From Kocuria sp. TGY1127_2 (lineage in GTDB: Bacteria > Actinomycetota > Actinomycetes > Actinomycetales > Micrococcaceae), in the NCBI RefSeq assembly GCF_013394385.1, contig NZ_AP022834.1, positions 744,001 through 808,000 on the forward strand: a DNA stretch of 64,000 bases. The letters run 5' to 3'. Shown here piece by piece: positions 42,801 to 52,136 of the stretch. Within the stretch, counting starts at the first letter, position 1; the number at the start of each line of letters is the position of its first letter. The translations under genes and the position numbers were made by a program. The notes beneath the pieces were generated by a model. The model saw only the letters and a program-made list of their open reading frames with translations, was not told where the DNA came from and searched no databases.

Positions 42801-44243
42801 ATGCCAAGTACAGCCCACGACCACGCGGCGGAGGAACTGCCTGAGGCGGAACGGCAACGACGCACCGGGGAAGCGGTCAACCGCTTGGGGCACTGGTTGC
42901 TGTCTTCGACCACGACCGAACCCGGTTGGGATCAACTCATCGCCGATCTGAAGCCTTCGCGTCGGGAGCCAGGCTCCTACCTCGCTCGCATTACTGAACT
43001 TCGCGGAGAGCGAGAAGTGACCGGGTCTACCGGTCTGGTCGACGAGGACTCGACAGTGGTCCCGATCTTGCGTGAACTCCGCGAAGCAACCTATACGCGG
43101 GCACAAGGTGCCTGGTTGTCGGCGAGCCTCATTATCCAGGCGGAGGGGTGGCCGGATCCCGAATACCAGGTAGGAACGGACCTCAACTTCGACGACGAGC
43201 CGGATACCTGGGGCCAGGAGTCGCCGCTGGCTGCCGAGGACCTCGTGAGTGATTGGGAAACTTTTCCCCGTGATCGAATTAACCTGCCGGAGTGGATGGT
43301 TGAGCGAACACGAGGTTATCTGCCCGAGGACCAGGCCGCCCCGGCCACCGAGACTCCTGGTCACGAACAGAGACCATCTGTGGCTTCGCAGTTCCACGAG
43401 GACGAATTCTCGGTGTCTGAACGGCCGAGTGAGGCCGTGAACCCTCAGGTGGAGCGTGCTTTGTCCCATTTCGCACGGAAACCGACGGAACAGACGATCG
43501 CTAACGTTCTGCGGTGCCTCATGGGAGGCGAGGTTCTTCTGGACATCTCCGGGTCAGATCTGGTCCCGGGGCCCAACGGCGAGCAAGTCGGACCTGGCTC
43601 CCAGGTCCGTGTCCAAGCGGTCCTCGGCAATGACGGCAGACGTTCACTGGCCGTGTATCTTCGTGAGGAAACCGCCCGCCGAGTCATCTCCGGATCGGGT
43701 CGGAACGCCAAAGACCTTGTTCTCAGGAGGGAACCGGGCGTGTCCGTTCTGCAGAATTTCGTCGCGGACGAGACCCTCTCGGACATCATCGTCGAACCCA
43801 ATGCCCCGGACTCTTGCCGCATCGAAGGCCCCCAGGTCGAATGGGCCATGAATACACCACGTAACGATGCTGCAAAGAATGCTCTGTTGGGTAAGAAAAT
43901 GCAGCAACTCACCGGCTCCTTCATGGGACCTGCATCCGTCTTGCTCCTGGGGATGAGGCAGAACGATCAGGGCTTGCGTCCCGTCTTCGCCCAGACCGAG
44001 GGAGACGAAGACCCCCATACGTTCCTGTTGTTTACTTCCGCCCCCGAAGTCGCTGCCCTCGATCCTCGTCTGCAGGTGCGCTCGGTCCCGGCCCTCGATG
44101 CCATGCGACTGGCGGTGGAATCCGGAGCGACTGAGGTCATGATCAATGCCTTCGGCCCCAGCGCACGCTTGCCGATGGCGCAGGTTAAGGAACTGCTAGA
44201 GATCGCGGCGCTTCAGGAGAAGTTGCGGACCAAAAGCTCCTAG
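42801..44243 (+). CDS. SseB-family protein
   Basis: The 480-residue cytosolic protein has an N-terminal region (about 20-130) with WLSASLIIQAEGWPDPEYQVGTD, loosely like YezG/Imm-type domains. After a linker come two SseB-like repeats: one near VERALSHFARKPTEQTIANVLRCLMGGEVLLDIS (about 215-300), the other around 350-475. SseB domains occur in proteins of unclear function, often in ESX/type VII or T3SS-related contexts; neither system is present here. A strong terminator follows. Confidence 0.75.
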   Translation: MPSTAHDHAAEELPEAERQRRTGEAVNRLGHWLLSSTTTEPGWDQLIADLKPSRREPGSYLARITELRGEREVTGSTGLVDEDSTVVPILRELREATYTRAQGAWLSASLIIQAEGWPDPEYQVGTDLNFDDEPDTWGQESPLAAEDLVSDWETFPRDRINLPEWMVERTRGYLPEDQAAPATETPGHEQRPSVASQFHEDEFSVSERPSEAVNPQVERALSHFARKPTEQTIANVLRCLMGGEVLLDISGSDLVPGPNGEQVGPGSQVRVQAVLGNDGRRSLAVYLREETARRVISGSGRNAKDLVLRREPGVSVLQNFVADETLSDIIVEPNAPDSCRIEGPQVEWAMNTPRNDAAKNALLGKKMQQLTGSFMGPASVLLLGMRQNDQGLRPVFAQTEGDEDPHTFLLFTSAPEVAALDPRLQVRSVPALDAMRLAVESGATEVMINAFGPSARLPMAQVKELLEIAALQEKLRTKSS

Positions 44244-44276
44244 GTTTCGCCGGGAGACGACGCCCGTGACCATGAA

Positions 44277-44314
44277 AAGCGGGGCTTCCCACCACATGGT
44301 GGGAAGCCCCGCTT
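44277..44314. terminator. Strong bidirectional terminator
   Basis: Perfect 17-base arms (AAGCGGGGCTTCCCACC and its complement, 44277-44293 and 44298-44314) flank a 4-base loop. A-rich sequence lies on the left and CGTCTT on the right. It separates the SseB-like gene from the convergent catalase gene. Confidence 0.9.
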
Positions 44315-44356
44315 CGTCTTCGGGCGGTTCAGCCCACGCTCAGAGGCAGCGCGTCA

Positions 44357-45856
44357 TTATGCGCCGGGGACGTCGTCGCCCTCGTTCTGCTTGACTGCGG
44401 ACTCGATGCGCTCGCCGACTTCCTGGTCGATGTTCTTCCAGTACTGGATGGCGTTGGAGAGAACCGGTTCCTCGCAATCACCGAGCATTCCGGCGACGGT
44501 CTCGATCAGGCGCTCGCGTGCGCCCTCGTCGTAGACCTCGCGGACCAAGGTGTGTGCCTGGCCGAAATCGTCATCCTCCGAGTGAAGAGTGTAGGCGGCC
44601 CGAACGAGCTCGCCATCGGATTCCCAACCATTCTCCACCGGGCCCTGCTCGTCCTGATATGCACGACCGTAAGAGTTCGGAGCGTAGACCGGAGCGTCAC
44701 CACTGTGGTGGTACTCCATCTGGCCTTCCTTGTCGTACGAATTGGTGCTCACGAGAGGCGCGTTGACCGGCAACTGATTGAAGTTGGTTCCGATGCGGTT
44801 ACGCTGTGCATCCGGGTAGGAAAACACGCGTCCCAACAGCATCTTGTCGGGGGATACGCCGGTTCCCGGAACCGTGTTCGAGGGGCTGAAGGCAGCCTGC
44901 TCGATCTCCGCGAAGTGGTTCCGCGGGTTGCGCGTCAGGGTGAAACGGCCGACGGGGATGCGCGGGTAGTCCTTCTGCGACCAGATCTTGGTCAGATCGA
45001 AGGGGTTGAACCGGTAGGTCTTGGCGTCCTCGTACGGCATGATCTGAATCTCGACTCGCCACGAAGGGTATTCGCCGCGTGCGATCGCGTCGAAGAGATC
45101 ACGACGGTGGTAGTCGCCATCGGAGCCTGCGAGCTCTTCGGCTTCTTCGTTGGTCATGTTCTCCACACCCTGCTCGGTGAGGAAGTGGTACTTGACCCAG
45201 AACTTCTCGCCGGATTCGTTGACCAGCATGTAGGTGTGGGACGAGTAGCCGTTCATGTTGCGCCAGCTGCGGGGCAGACCACGGTCACCCATGAGGTAGG
45301 CGACCTGGTGGGCCGACTCGGGGGAGAGGCTCCAGAAGTCCCACTGCATGTTTGCACTGCGCAGGCCGGAGTCCGGGGTGCGCTTCTGGGAGTGAATGAA
45401 GTCGGGGAATTTCATGGGGTCGCGGACGAAGAACACCGGGGTGTTGTTGCCGACCATGTCGAAGTTGCCATCTTCGGTGTAGAACTTCAGCGCAAAGCCG
45501 CGGACGTCTCGCCACGTATCCGGCGAGCCGAGCTCGCCGGCCACGGTGGAGAAGCGAGCCAGCATCGGCGTCTTGGCACCCTTCTGCAGGAACTTCGCTT
45601 TGGTGTAGCGGCTGATGTCCTCGGTGATCTCGAGTTCGCCGAAAGCACCCGAACCCTTGGCGTGGGGGCTGCGTTCCGGCACGCGCTCGCGGTCAAAGCG
45701 TGCGAGCTTCTCGACGAGGGCGACATCGTGCAGCATCAGAGGGCCGTTGGGGCCCAATGACAATGAATTGGCATCGGACTCGCGAGGTGCGCCCGACTCG
45801 GTGGTCGAGGGCTTCGTCGGATCCGTGGTGCTCTGGTTCGAAACGAACTCAGTCAT
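44357..45856 (-). CDS. katA: Monofunctional haem catalase
   Basis: The 499-residue clade-3-size catalase decomposes hydrogen peroxide in the cytosol. The catalytic His65 lies in [12 protein letters not shown], the distal Asn in [10 protein letters not shown], and the haem-ligating Tyr in [21 protein letters not shown] precedes the ATG at 45856. It lies 50 bases downstream of a Fur-family regulator gene on the same strand, the usual actinobacterial furA-katA arrangement, and is probably co-transcribed and peroxide-induced. Confidence 0.97.
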   Translation of the reverse strand: MTEFVSNQSTTDPTKPSTTESGAPRESDANSLSLGPNGPLMLHDVALVEKLARFDRERVPERSPHAKGSGAFGELEITEDISRYTKAKFLQKGAKTPMLARFSTVAGELGSPDTWRDVRGFALKFYTEDGNFDMVGNNTPVFFVRDPMKFPDFIHSQKRTPDSGLRSANMQWDFWSLSPESAHQVAYLMGDRGLPRSWRNMNGYSSHTYMLVNESGEKFWVKYHFLTEQGVENMTNEEAEELAGSDGDYHRRDLFDAIARGEYPSWRVEIQIMPYEDAKTYRFNPFDLTKIWSQKDYPRIPVGRFTLTRNPRNHFAEIEQAAFSPSNTVPGTGVSPDKMLLGRVFSYPDAQRNRIGTNFNQLPVNAPLVSTNSYDKEGQMEYHHSGDAPVYAPNSYGRAYQDEQGPVENGWESDGELVRAAYTLHSEDDDFGQAHTLVREVYDEGARERLIETVAGMLGDCEEPVLSNAIQYWKNIDQEVGERIESAVKQNEGDDVPGA

Positions 45857-45906
45857 CTGTGATCTCCTTCTTTTGAATGTGCGTGGTTGTGTGGTGATTG
45901 CCGGAC

Positions 45907-46458
45907 TCAGTGAGTGGTGAGCCCGGACAGATGTGGACCCGCGGCCGCTGCCGCAGAGTGTGGACCGTTCGCAGCGGTTGCGGCCCGTTCGGACTGACAA
46001 TCGGCGCAGATTCCGCGGTAGACGACGTCGGCCGCGATGATCGTCATACCGTGGGCATCGCTTGGAGCCAAGCAAGGCGCTTCGCCGACAGCGCAGTCCA
46101 CGTCCTCGACGCGGCCACAGACCACGCACAGGGCGTGGTGATGGTTGTCGGATGCTCGCGTCTCGTAGAGTGCCGGTGTGCTCGGCGGCTGGAATTTCCG
46201 CAGTAATTCGATCTCCGTGAGGTCCGCCAAAACGACGTACACGGACTGGACGGTGATATTCGGCAGTTCGTCCCGCACGTATTCGACGATGTCCTCCGCG
46301 GGGGAATGCTGGTTCCGGTGAACTGCGGACAACACCGCTAGACGTTGCTTGGTAACCCGCCGACCGTGGGAACGGAGTTCGCCGGACCAGTCGGCGCGCA
46401 AGTGATCGAGGGAGCTGCCCTCGGGCGCGTTGCTGGTATTTGGCTGAACCGATGTCAT
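45907..46458 (-). CDS. furA: Fur-family regulator, FurA/PerR/CatR-like
   Basis: The 183-residue repressor has the Fur winged-helix ([29 protein letters not shown]) and the regulatory His cluster NHHHALC. The structural zinc site is formed by CVVCG and CADCQ. The gene order with catalase points to a peroxide-sensing FurA/CatR role rather than global iron control. An Ala-rich tail of about 25 residues follows the second CxxC. A palindrome 17 bases upstream of the ATG indicates autoregulation. Confidence 0.92.
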   Translation of the reverse strand: MTSVQPNTSNAPEGSSLDHLRADWSGELRSHGRRVTKQRLAVLSAVHRNQHSPAEDIVEYVRDELPNITVQSVYVVLADLTEIELLRKFQPPSTPALYETRASDNHHHALCVVCGRVEDVDCAVGEAPCLAPSDAHGMTIIAADVVYRGICADCQSERAATAANGPHSAAAAAGPHLSGLTTH

Positions 46459-46474
46459 GTTCCTCAGTCTAGCG

Positions 46475-46497
46475 TTATTTTGAGTCGCTCACAATAA
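46475..46497. promoter_or_regulatory. Fur/CatR-type operator of furA-katA
   Basis: TTATTTTGAG (46475-46484) and CTCACAATAA (46488-46497) are inverted copies with a single mismatch around a TCG centre. The AT-rich 10-3-10 palindrome is where a FurA/CatR repressor would bind. It differs from the 15815-15833 box. Confidence 0.7.
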
Positions 46498-46701
46498 GAA
46501 TTCCCTGTGGAAATTCATCGTGTCCACGTGTGCCCAAGCCAAGTCCAGATTTGGCAAGCTCTGCGGTTGGCCCTCGGAAAACACAGTCGTTTCAGGGCGC
46601 GAAGTGCTTTACAGTTGAACCATCTCGAGTCCCTGGGTGATTATTGCGCCCAGGGCTCAGCGCGCCAGAACCCACGGCCACGCAAGGAGATGCGCGGAAA
46701 C

Positions 46702-47598
46702 ATGCACAATCATTTCAATGGACTCAAAACCGTCCTTCTCATGGGCGGGATGTTCGGCGTCCTGCTCGCGGTCGGTGCCGTCCTCTCTGCAGGTAGTGGC
46801 AGCAGCATCTTCATCTGGTTGTTTGCCATCGGCGGCCTGATCGCGACCGCTGTCAGTTACTGGAACAGTGACAAGATCGCCATCGCGTCGATGCAGGCGC
46901 GCCCTGTTTCGAGAGAAGAAGCGCCGGGTATGTACCGGATCGTCGAAGAGCTCTCATCCAAGGCGAACCAGCCCATGCCCAAGTTGTTCATCGCGCCGAC
47001 CATGTCGCCCAATGCTTTCGCGACAGGTCGCAATCCCGAGCATTCTGCCGTGTGCTGCACTGAGGGCATCCTGCAATTGCTCAATGAGAGGGAACTCCGA
47101 GGGGTCCTGGGCCACGAGCTCATGCACGTGTACAACCGGGACATCCTCACATCTTCGATTTCGGCGGCGATAGCCGGTGTGATCACCTCCGTCGCCCAAA
47201 TCATGATGTTCTTCGGCGGGGCATTCGGCGGCCGTGAACGCGGTGGAAATCCCATTGCAGCGATCCTTATGGCGCTTCTGGCACCCTTGGCCGCGACGAT
47301 CATCCAACTTGCGGTGAGCAGGACTCGCGAATACGACGCCGACCAGGACGGTGCTCAGCTGACCGATGACCCGTTGGCGCTCGCCTCGGCGCTCCGAAAG
47401 CTTCAGCAGGGAACTCAGCAGGTCCCGATGGACCCGGAGAACCAGAGAACGGTCAATGCGGCTCACATGATGATTGCCAATCCGTTCCGCATGGCCCAAG
47501 CCCAGAATCTGTTTTCAACGCACCCTCCGATGGACAAGCGCATTGCCCGACTCGAGAATATGGCTGGTTACGGCGGAAACGCCCCGCGTTATAACTAA
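46702..47598 (+). CDS. htpX: Zinc metalloprotease HtpX
   Basis: The 298-residue membrane protease degrades misfolded membrane proteins. It has two N-terminal helices (about 8-55), the zinc motif HELMH (138-142), a third hydrophobic region (about 152-175) and the third ligand Glu210 in SRTREYDADQDG. The start MHNHFNGLKT at 46702 matches other actinobacterial HtpX proteins; an ATG at 46690 lies directly on the AAGGAG sequence and is less likely. In mycobacteria htpX follows grcC1; here they are 19 kb apart. Confidence 0.94.
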   Translation: MHNHFNGLKTVLLMGGMFGVLLAVGAVLSAGSGSSIFIWLFAIGGLIATAVSYWNSDKIAIASMQARPVSREEAPGMYRIVEELSSKANQPMPKLFIAPTMSPNAFATGRNPEHSAVCCTEGILQLLNERELRGVLGHELMHVYNRDILTSSISAAIAGVITSVAQIMMFFGGAFGGRERGGNPIAAILMALLAPLAATIIQLAVSRTREYDADQDGAQLTDDPLALASALRKLQQGTQQVPMDPENQRTVNAAHMMIANPFRMAQAQNLFSTHPPMDKRIARLENMAGYGGNAPRYN

Positions 47599-47631
47599 CG
47601 CGAGGCGTTGACGCCGAAATGCCGGTGATAC

Positions 47632-48123
47632 CTACCGGTAGTTCACGAACTGAAGATCCACGTCGAGGTCCGCGGACTTGAGGGTCGCCATCACGTCTTG
47701 GAGATCGTCCCGAGATTTGGACGAAACTCGCAGCTCGTCCCCTTGAATGGTCGCCTTCACACCTTTGGGGCCCTCGTCCCGGATCAGCTTGGAGATCTTT
47801 TTCGCTTGGTCCTGAGCGATACCCTCCTTGATTGAGGATTCGATGCGGTACTCCTTGCCGGAAGCGAACGGCTCGCCCGCGTCGAGGGACTTGAGTGATA
47901 TTCCGCGTTTGACGAGCTTGGACTTGAAGACGTCGAGGACCGCCTTGGCGCGTTCTTCTGAATTCGCCTTGATCAGGATCTTTTCTCCCGAAAAATCGAT
48001 GGAGGCTCCGACTCCGCGGAAGTCGTATCGCTGGGAAACCTCCTTGGCTGCCTGGTTGAGAGCGTTGGACACTTCCTGCGTGTCGACCTTGCTGACAATG
48101 TCGAATGAGGATTCGCTGGCCAC
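47632..48123 (-). CDS. YajQ-family nucleotide-binding protein
   Basis: This 163-residue DUF520/UPF0234 protein has two repeated RRM-like domains. Motifs include [32 protein letters not shown] at the start and [18 protein letters not shown] near the end. In Xanthomonas a homologue binds cyclic di-GMP, but the role in actinobacteria is unclear. It is convergent with htpX. The length is typical for the family. Confidence 0.93.
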   Translation of the reverse strand: MASESSFDIVSKVDTQEVSNALNQAAKEVSQRYDFRGVGASIDFSGEKILIKANSEERAKAVLDVFKSKLVKRGISLKSLDAGEPFASGKEYRIESSIKEGIAQDQAKKISKLIRDEGPKGVKATIQGDELRVSSKSRDDLQDVMATLKSADLDVDLQFVNYR

Positions 48124-48297
48124 GGTGGACTCCTATCGTCGAGGAATGGGATCGGTCCCAGCTTAAAGCACGTGTGCCCCGTGCTCGGACGGGTTCAAAG
48201 TGACGATGCCGCACTGTGAGACAACCTGGACTGAATCGTTATCGAATCGTCATCTGATTCCGGTGGTCCTCACAGGTATGCGTCCCAGACTGGAATC

Positions 48298-48621
48298 ATG
48301 AACACCACCTCGAGATTCAATGGCGGCCCCCGTGGTTCGCGTGCCAACGTCACGAAACGGTATGTCTCGGATCTGACCACATACCGTTCAACGTCCAACC
48401 GCTCGGTCATCATCTCGCATGGTCGCAGGTCCGTCGTGAGTGATGGCGAGGCCGGGCAGAGGCTCGTCAATCCCGAGCTCCTTCATCGGCTCGCCGGGGT
48501 TCGTGAAGATCTTGAAGCTTCACTGGCCCGAGGAGAGATCACCCAGGACCAACTCGAAAAGTTCCTGGCGCGCATGGAGAGTCGGCTTCTCGAAGAGCAG
48601 GCCGCGTCCCCGACCGCCTAG
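48298..48621 (+). CDS. Small hypothetical protein
   Basis: The 107-residue protein is not recognised. It has a basic first half (Arg and Ser rich, RFNGGPRGSRANVTKRYVSDL) and a helical, acidic second half (LLHRLAGVREDLEASLARGEITQDQLEKFLARMESRLLEEQ) that could be a short coiled coil. There is no signal peptide or Cys. The ribosome site is weak. It lies between yajQ and tRNA-Tyr. Confidence 0.5.
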   Translation: MNTTSRFNGGPRGSRANVTKRYVSDLTTYRSTSNRSVIISHGRRSVVSDGEAGQRLVNPELLHRLAGVREDLEASLARGEITQDQLEKFLARMESRLLEEQAASPTA

Positions 48622-48747
48622 ATTGGGGCGAATCCGTGGCTGGCAGGAGGCCCTGACGCGGGACCGCAAGAGTGTGGTTGATCACAAAGCCTTCGGAATA
48701 CGGTAGGCGGTTTGTGTATCTCGCGAGTCTTTGGGTACTGTTGAACC

Positions 48748-48767
48748 CGCTCCCGTTGACGGGAGCG
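48748..48767. repeat. Palindrome upstream of tRNA-Tyr
   Basis: CGCTCCCGT and ACGGGAGCG are perfect 9-base inverted arms separated by two bases, 39 bases before tRNA-Tyr. No T-run follows. It could terminate upstream transcription or be an operator. Confidence 0.45.
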
Positions 48768-48805
48768 CGGTTCCTTACGGTCCTTCTGGGATCGAGGGAA
48801 TGCTC

Positions 48806-48887
48806 GGCAGGTTACCCGAGCGGCCAAAGGGGGCTGACTGTAAATCAGCTGGCACTGCCTACGGGGGTTCGAATCCCTCACCTGCCA
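48806..48887 (+). tRNA. tRNA-Tyr (GUA)
   Basis: A class II cloverleaf can be drawn: acceptor GGCAGGT/ACCTGCC, anticodon loop CTGTAAA with GTA at 48840-48842, a long variable arm and T-loop GTTCGAATC. The discriminator base is A at 48887. CCA is not encoded. A Rho-independent terminator follows. Confidence 0.96.
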
Positions 48888-48898
48888 CCGCTGCGCAC

Positions 48899-48940
48899 AA
48901 GCCGTGAACTCGATCGTCAGTTCACGGCTTGTTTGCTTTT
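48899..48940 (+). terminator. Terminator of tRNA-Tyr
   Basis: AAGCCGTGAACT (48899-48910) pairs perfectly with AGTTCACGGCTT (48919-48930), followed by GTTTGCTTTT. It is a typical intrinsic terminator. Confidence 0.88.
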
Positions 48941-49077
48941 AACGCCCACATCGCCCGCGCGGCCGGGGGCGAAGCTCATATGCATATCGCCACCCGGTTT
49001 TTTGCTACCCCGCCGTTCTGTGAGCTATTGGTGAAAGTCTTTGGGCCGGTTGGCGCGCAATATGTAGTGTCTACGCC

Positions 49078-49488
49078 ATGGCGACTATTGAACTGACGCA
49101 AGAGAATCTCAACGACACGATCGGGAACAACGACATCGTCCTGGTCGATTTCTGGGCCGAATGGTGTGGGCCCTGCAAGCAGTTCGCCCCCGTCTTCGAG
49201 TCCGCTTCGGAGAAGTACGAGGACGTCGTGTTCGGCAAGGTCGATACCGAGGACCAGCAGCAGCTGGCAGCTGCAGCCGGGATCACCTCGATTCCGACTC
49301 TCATGGCTTTCCGCGAGCAGACGCTCGTCTTTGCACAACCGGGTGCCCTCAACGGGTCTCAGCTGGAGCAGGTCATCGAGGCCGTCCAAGGCCTCGACAT
49401 GGACGAAGTCCGCGAGCAGATTGCCCAAGCCGAAAAGGAAGCGGCCCAGCAGGAGAGCCAGCCCGGCGGGGACCCCGGCCAGGCCTAA
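49078..49488 (+). CDS. trxA: Thioredoxin
   Basis: The 136-residue protein has the redox-active site WCGPC (Cys30 and Cys33) and the cis-proline segment SIPTLMAF. It carries a 30-residue Gln/Glu-rich C-terminal extension beyond the usual 105-110 residues. It reduces cytosolic disulfides. The terminator downstream lies inside the end of the convergent glycosylase gene. The acidic extension is unusual but common in some Micrococcales homologues. Confidence 0.93.
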   Translation: MATIELTQENLNDTIGNNDIVLVDFWAEWCGPCKQFAPVFESASEKYEDVVFGKVDTEDQQQLAAAAGITSIPTLMAFREQTLVFAQPGALNGSQLEQVIEAVQGLDMDEVREQIAQAEKEAAQQESQPGGDPGQA

Positions 49489-49529
49489 CCATTCAGGGGC
49501 GCCTGCGCCCCGGTGACCAAAGACTTCAA

Positions 49530-50531
49530 TCAACCGGCGAGAGACCGAGGGGCAACCCTCGGTCCTCGCCGGGGCTCTTTAACGCCGGATAGCCCGAGCA
49601 TCCGCACAACTCGTTGGCGGTTCCCGGCCCACGGCTTGAGGAGCTCGAGCATGCGAGTGTCGTCCCCCCGCTTTCCTTCCAGCGCAAAACAGACACCGTG
49701 CGCCACATGGTAATCACCTACGCTGACGGCGTCGGCCAATCCGTGTGACCTTTGCATGGCTTCCGCAATGGTCCATGGCCCGACTCCGCGGATTCCTGCC
49801 AGTCCGCGGGCTACGGACCCCGGGTCTGCCGTCGCGGTCAGGTCGATCAGGGCGGGAGCGTTATCGGCGACGCGCCGTATCGCATCGGCCCGGTGTGCGT
49901 CGACGCCGGCCCGCCGCCACTCCCACGATGGAATGGACAACCATTTCCTGGGAGTCGGGAAGACTGACATGCCTTCGGGCAATGAGGCGACCCCCGGTGG
50001 GCTGGGCGGTGGGGCGGAACCGTTTCGGCGAACGAGCCGTTGCCAAGCGCCTATTGCTTCGCTTCCGGTCACTCTCTGTTCGAAAACGGCCGTGACCGTT
50101 TGTTTGAAAACCCACCCCGTAGCGCTGAGCCGCAAACCAGGTTTGAGACGATACGCAGAGCGAGCGTGGTGCGGAATAAGTGAGAATTCGGCAGATGCAG
50201 CAAAGGTCGACCAGTCGTCGTCGAGCCCGGTGAGGCGATCGGCGGAAGCCAGGAACTGTTCGACTTCTCGAGGCTCCTCGCCCCACGCGACGATGTCGAT
50301 CGGCGCCCAAGCCACCAGTCCCGAGGTAGCGACCTGCTCGAGGACCGCGGCGACGCCTGAGCCTTCGTGCTCCGGGGCGCGCGCGGTCATGAATACCCGA
50401 GTCCGGCCAGGTGCGGATTCCACGTAGACTGTCGGATCGTGCTTCCCGCGCCTCAGGACCGATAGAGTCCGCGCAAGATCCGCGGGTGCCTGAGGCACCA
50501 GGCGCCGTTCGGATGCATATACGGTGGACAT
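49530..50531 (-). CDS. AlkA/HhH-GPD-type DNA glycosylase
   Basis: The 333-residue protein resembles 3-methyladenine DNA glycosylase II. It has a helix-hairpin-helix followed by the GPD-type catalytic segment LAGIRGVGPWTIAEAMQRS...AVSVGDYHVAH, in which Asp of SVGDY is the likely catalytic residue. It removes alkylated bases in DNA repair. The ATG at 50531 is chosen among three close in-frame ATGs (50543, 50540, 50531). The last 14 codons overlap the thioredoxin terminator. Confidence 0.88.
   Translation of the reverse strand: MSTVYASERRLVPQAPADLARTLSVLRRGKHDPTVYVESAPGRTRVFMTARAPEHEGSGVAAVLEQVATSGLVAWAPIDIVAWGEEPREVEQFLASADRLTGLDDDWSTFAASAEFSLIPHHARSAYRLKPGLRLSATGWVFKQTVTAVFEQRVTGSEAIGAWQRLVRRNGSAPPPSPPGVASLPEGMSVFPTPRKWLSIPSWEWRRAGVDAHRADAIRRVADNAPALIDLTATADPGSVARGLAGIRGVGPWTIAEAMQRSHGLADAVSVGDYHVAHGVCFALEGKRGDDTRMLELLKPWAGNRQRVVRMLGLSGVKEPRRGPRVAPRSLAG
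49534..49580 (+). terminator. Thioredoxin terminator inside the glycosylase coding end
   Basis: CCGGCGAG (49534-49541) pairs with CTCGCCGG (49565-49572). Inside it GACCGAGGG (49543-49551) pairs with CCCTCGGTC (49556-49564) over a GCAA tetraloop. A CTCTTT run follows. The hairpin is fully inside the 3' end of the glycosylase frame. Confidence 0.8.
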
Positions 50532-50612
50532 GCGGTCCATCATCGCATGACGAAACGGTCTGTTCCGACGCGCCAGAGATCCGAATCCACGACAGTCTGC
50601 AGGTCATCCACG

Positions 50613-52136
50613 ATGAGTAGTTCCTCGCCGGTTCGCTCCGTCGGTCGTCGAATCTCCGTATCGCGAGTCATGCCTCGTACACCGGGGCGTTGGCACCCCA
50701 AGGTCGTCGCCGCTCTGATGGGAACTGTTTCCCTGGCTGTCTATGTATTCATGTCCTTGCAGCAGTGGGGGAGGATGCAGACGCCGTCCTGGGACTTGGC
50801 TATTTTCGCCCAAGCGGCCAAGCAGTATGCGAGTTTCTCAGCCCCGATCGTGGATATCAAGGGGGCCGGGTTCAACCTGCTGGGGGATCACTTCCACCCG
50901 ATTCTTGTCCTCTTGGGGCCCCTGTACGCCATGTCGCCATCGGGCCTTACCCTCATGGTCGTCCAAGACGCCTTGCTGGCGACTGCTGTGGCGGTTTTCG
51001 GTTGGTTTGGAACGCGCCACTTGGGCGTTCTGCGTGGCGTGTGCCTTTCGCTGGGGTTCGCGCTGAGTTTCGGTGTACTCGAAGGAATCCGCGTGCAGTT
51101 TCATGAGGTATCTTTCGCAATACCCTTGATGAGCCTGGCGTTGTGCTACCTGTCCACGGGGCGGTTGCGAGCGGCGGTTCTGTGGTCCGTCCCGTTGGTC
51201 TTCGTCAAAGAGGACCTTGGCGTTTCGACGGCTATGATCGGACTGCTCGTCACGGCACGATCGGCCCGCGGAAGAGGGCTCGGCGTTCGGGCGGGCCGCA
51301 TCGTGAATATCCGGACGTTGTGCACAGGGAATGCCCGACGGGGGATGGGGCTCATGCTCTGGGGCTTTGCTTGGAGTGCGCTCGCGGTTTTCGTGATCCT
51401 TCCTTGGCTGAACCCGCACGGTCAATTTGCGTACGGGGACAAAGTGGACATTGTGGGTGCCGTCGCCGATCCCCTGCAGTCTTTCGGCCTGATGTTCTAC
51501 CCTTGGGTCAAAACACAAACCCTGATGATCCTTGTGGTCACAGGAGCCGGAGCCTTTCTTCGTTCGCCGCTCGTCTGGGTCGGCGTTCCAACGCTGGCGT
51601 GGCGATTTCTGTCCAACAATTCGGGCTACTGGGATCCGACATGGCATTACAACCTTGTGCTGATGCCTATCCTCTTCGCAGCGGTTTTCGACGCCGCGTT
51701 GCGGACCAGGGCGGTACGAGGGGGTGTGCTCCGACGAGCTGTTGAACGCATGGCAACCGTGGGACCGGTTCTGTCCGCAGTGGTCGGGCTGGTTCTGGTG
51801 CCGTATTCTCCCTTGGCCGCGACGATCGAGACTGCACAGGCGCCGCTGCCGGAGAATGTCGACGCCAAACAGCGCGCGATCCGTGTGGTTCCCGAGGGCA
51901 CGAGCGTGGCCAGCGATCTTTCGGTTCTCACGTACTTAGTCCCTCGGCACGACGTTCGGTGGATAGGGACGAAGGGTGACCCGGCCCCCGAATTCATCGT
52001 CCTGGACCAGGCGTCGGGAACCTGGAACGGCCCCGGTGCGAAGGGGCCGACAACTGAGGCCGAGGCTCGCTACGGGTCGGAGTACACGATCGCCTTTGAC
52101 AACGATGGGCTCGTGGTGCTCCAGCGCTCTTGGTGA
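50613..52136 (+). CDS. DUF2079 multi-pass membrane protein
   Basis: The 507-residue protein has ten or more hydrophobic segments and the DUF2079 features WDLAIFAQAAKQYA, LLGDHFHPILVLLGPLYA and VKEDLGVS. The family is distantly related to GT-C type membrane glycosyltransferases, and the early Asp and the FHP motif fit that. A polyprenyl-phosphate-sugar-dependent transfer is possible but unproven. ATG at 50613 is used; 50670 is another candidate. The start region faces that of the glycosylase gene. Confidence 0.86.
   Translation: MSSSSPVRSVGRRISVSRVMPRTPGRWHPKVVAALMGTVSLAVYVFMSLQQWGRMQTPSWDLAIFAQAAKQYASFSAPIVDIKGAGFNLLGDHFHPILVLLGPLYAMSPSGLTLMVVQDALLATAVAVFGWFGTRHLGVLRGVCLSLGFALSFGVLEGIRVQFHEVSFAIPLMSLALCYLSTGRLRAAVLWSVPLVFVKEDLGVSTAMIGLLVTARSARGRGLGVRAGRIVNIRTLCTGNARRGMGLMLWGFAWSALAVFVILPWLNPHGQFAYGDKVDIVGAVADPLQSFGLMFYPWVKTQTLMILVVTGAGAFLRSPLVWVGVPTLAWRFLSNNSGYWDPTWHYNLVLMPILFAAVFDAALRTRAVRGGVLRRAVERMATVGPVLSAVVGLVLVPYSPLAATIETAQAPLPENVDAKQRAIRVVPEGTSVASDLSVLTYLVPRHDVRWIGTKGDPAPEFIVLDQASGTWNGPGAKGPTTEAEARYGSEYTIAFDNDGLVVLQRSW

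Noticed and set aside
44552-45760. A 402-codon plus-strand frame opposite katA
   Set aside because: The catalase motifs are complete on the minus strand, and the shadow frame has no start signal or domain.
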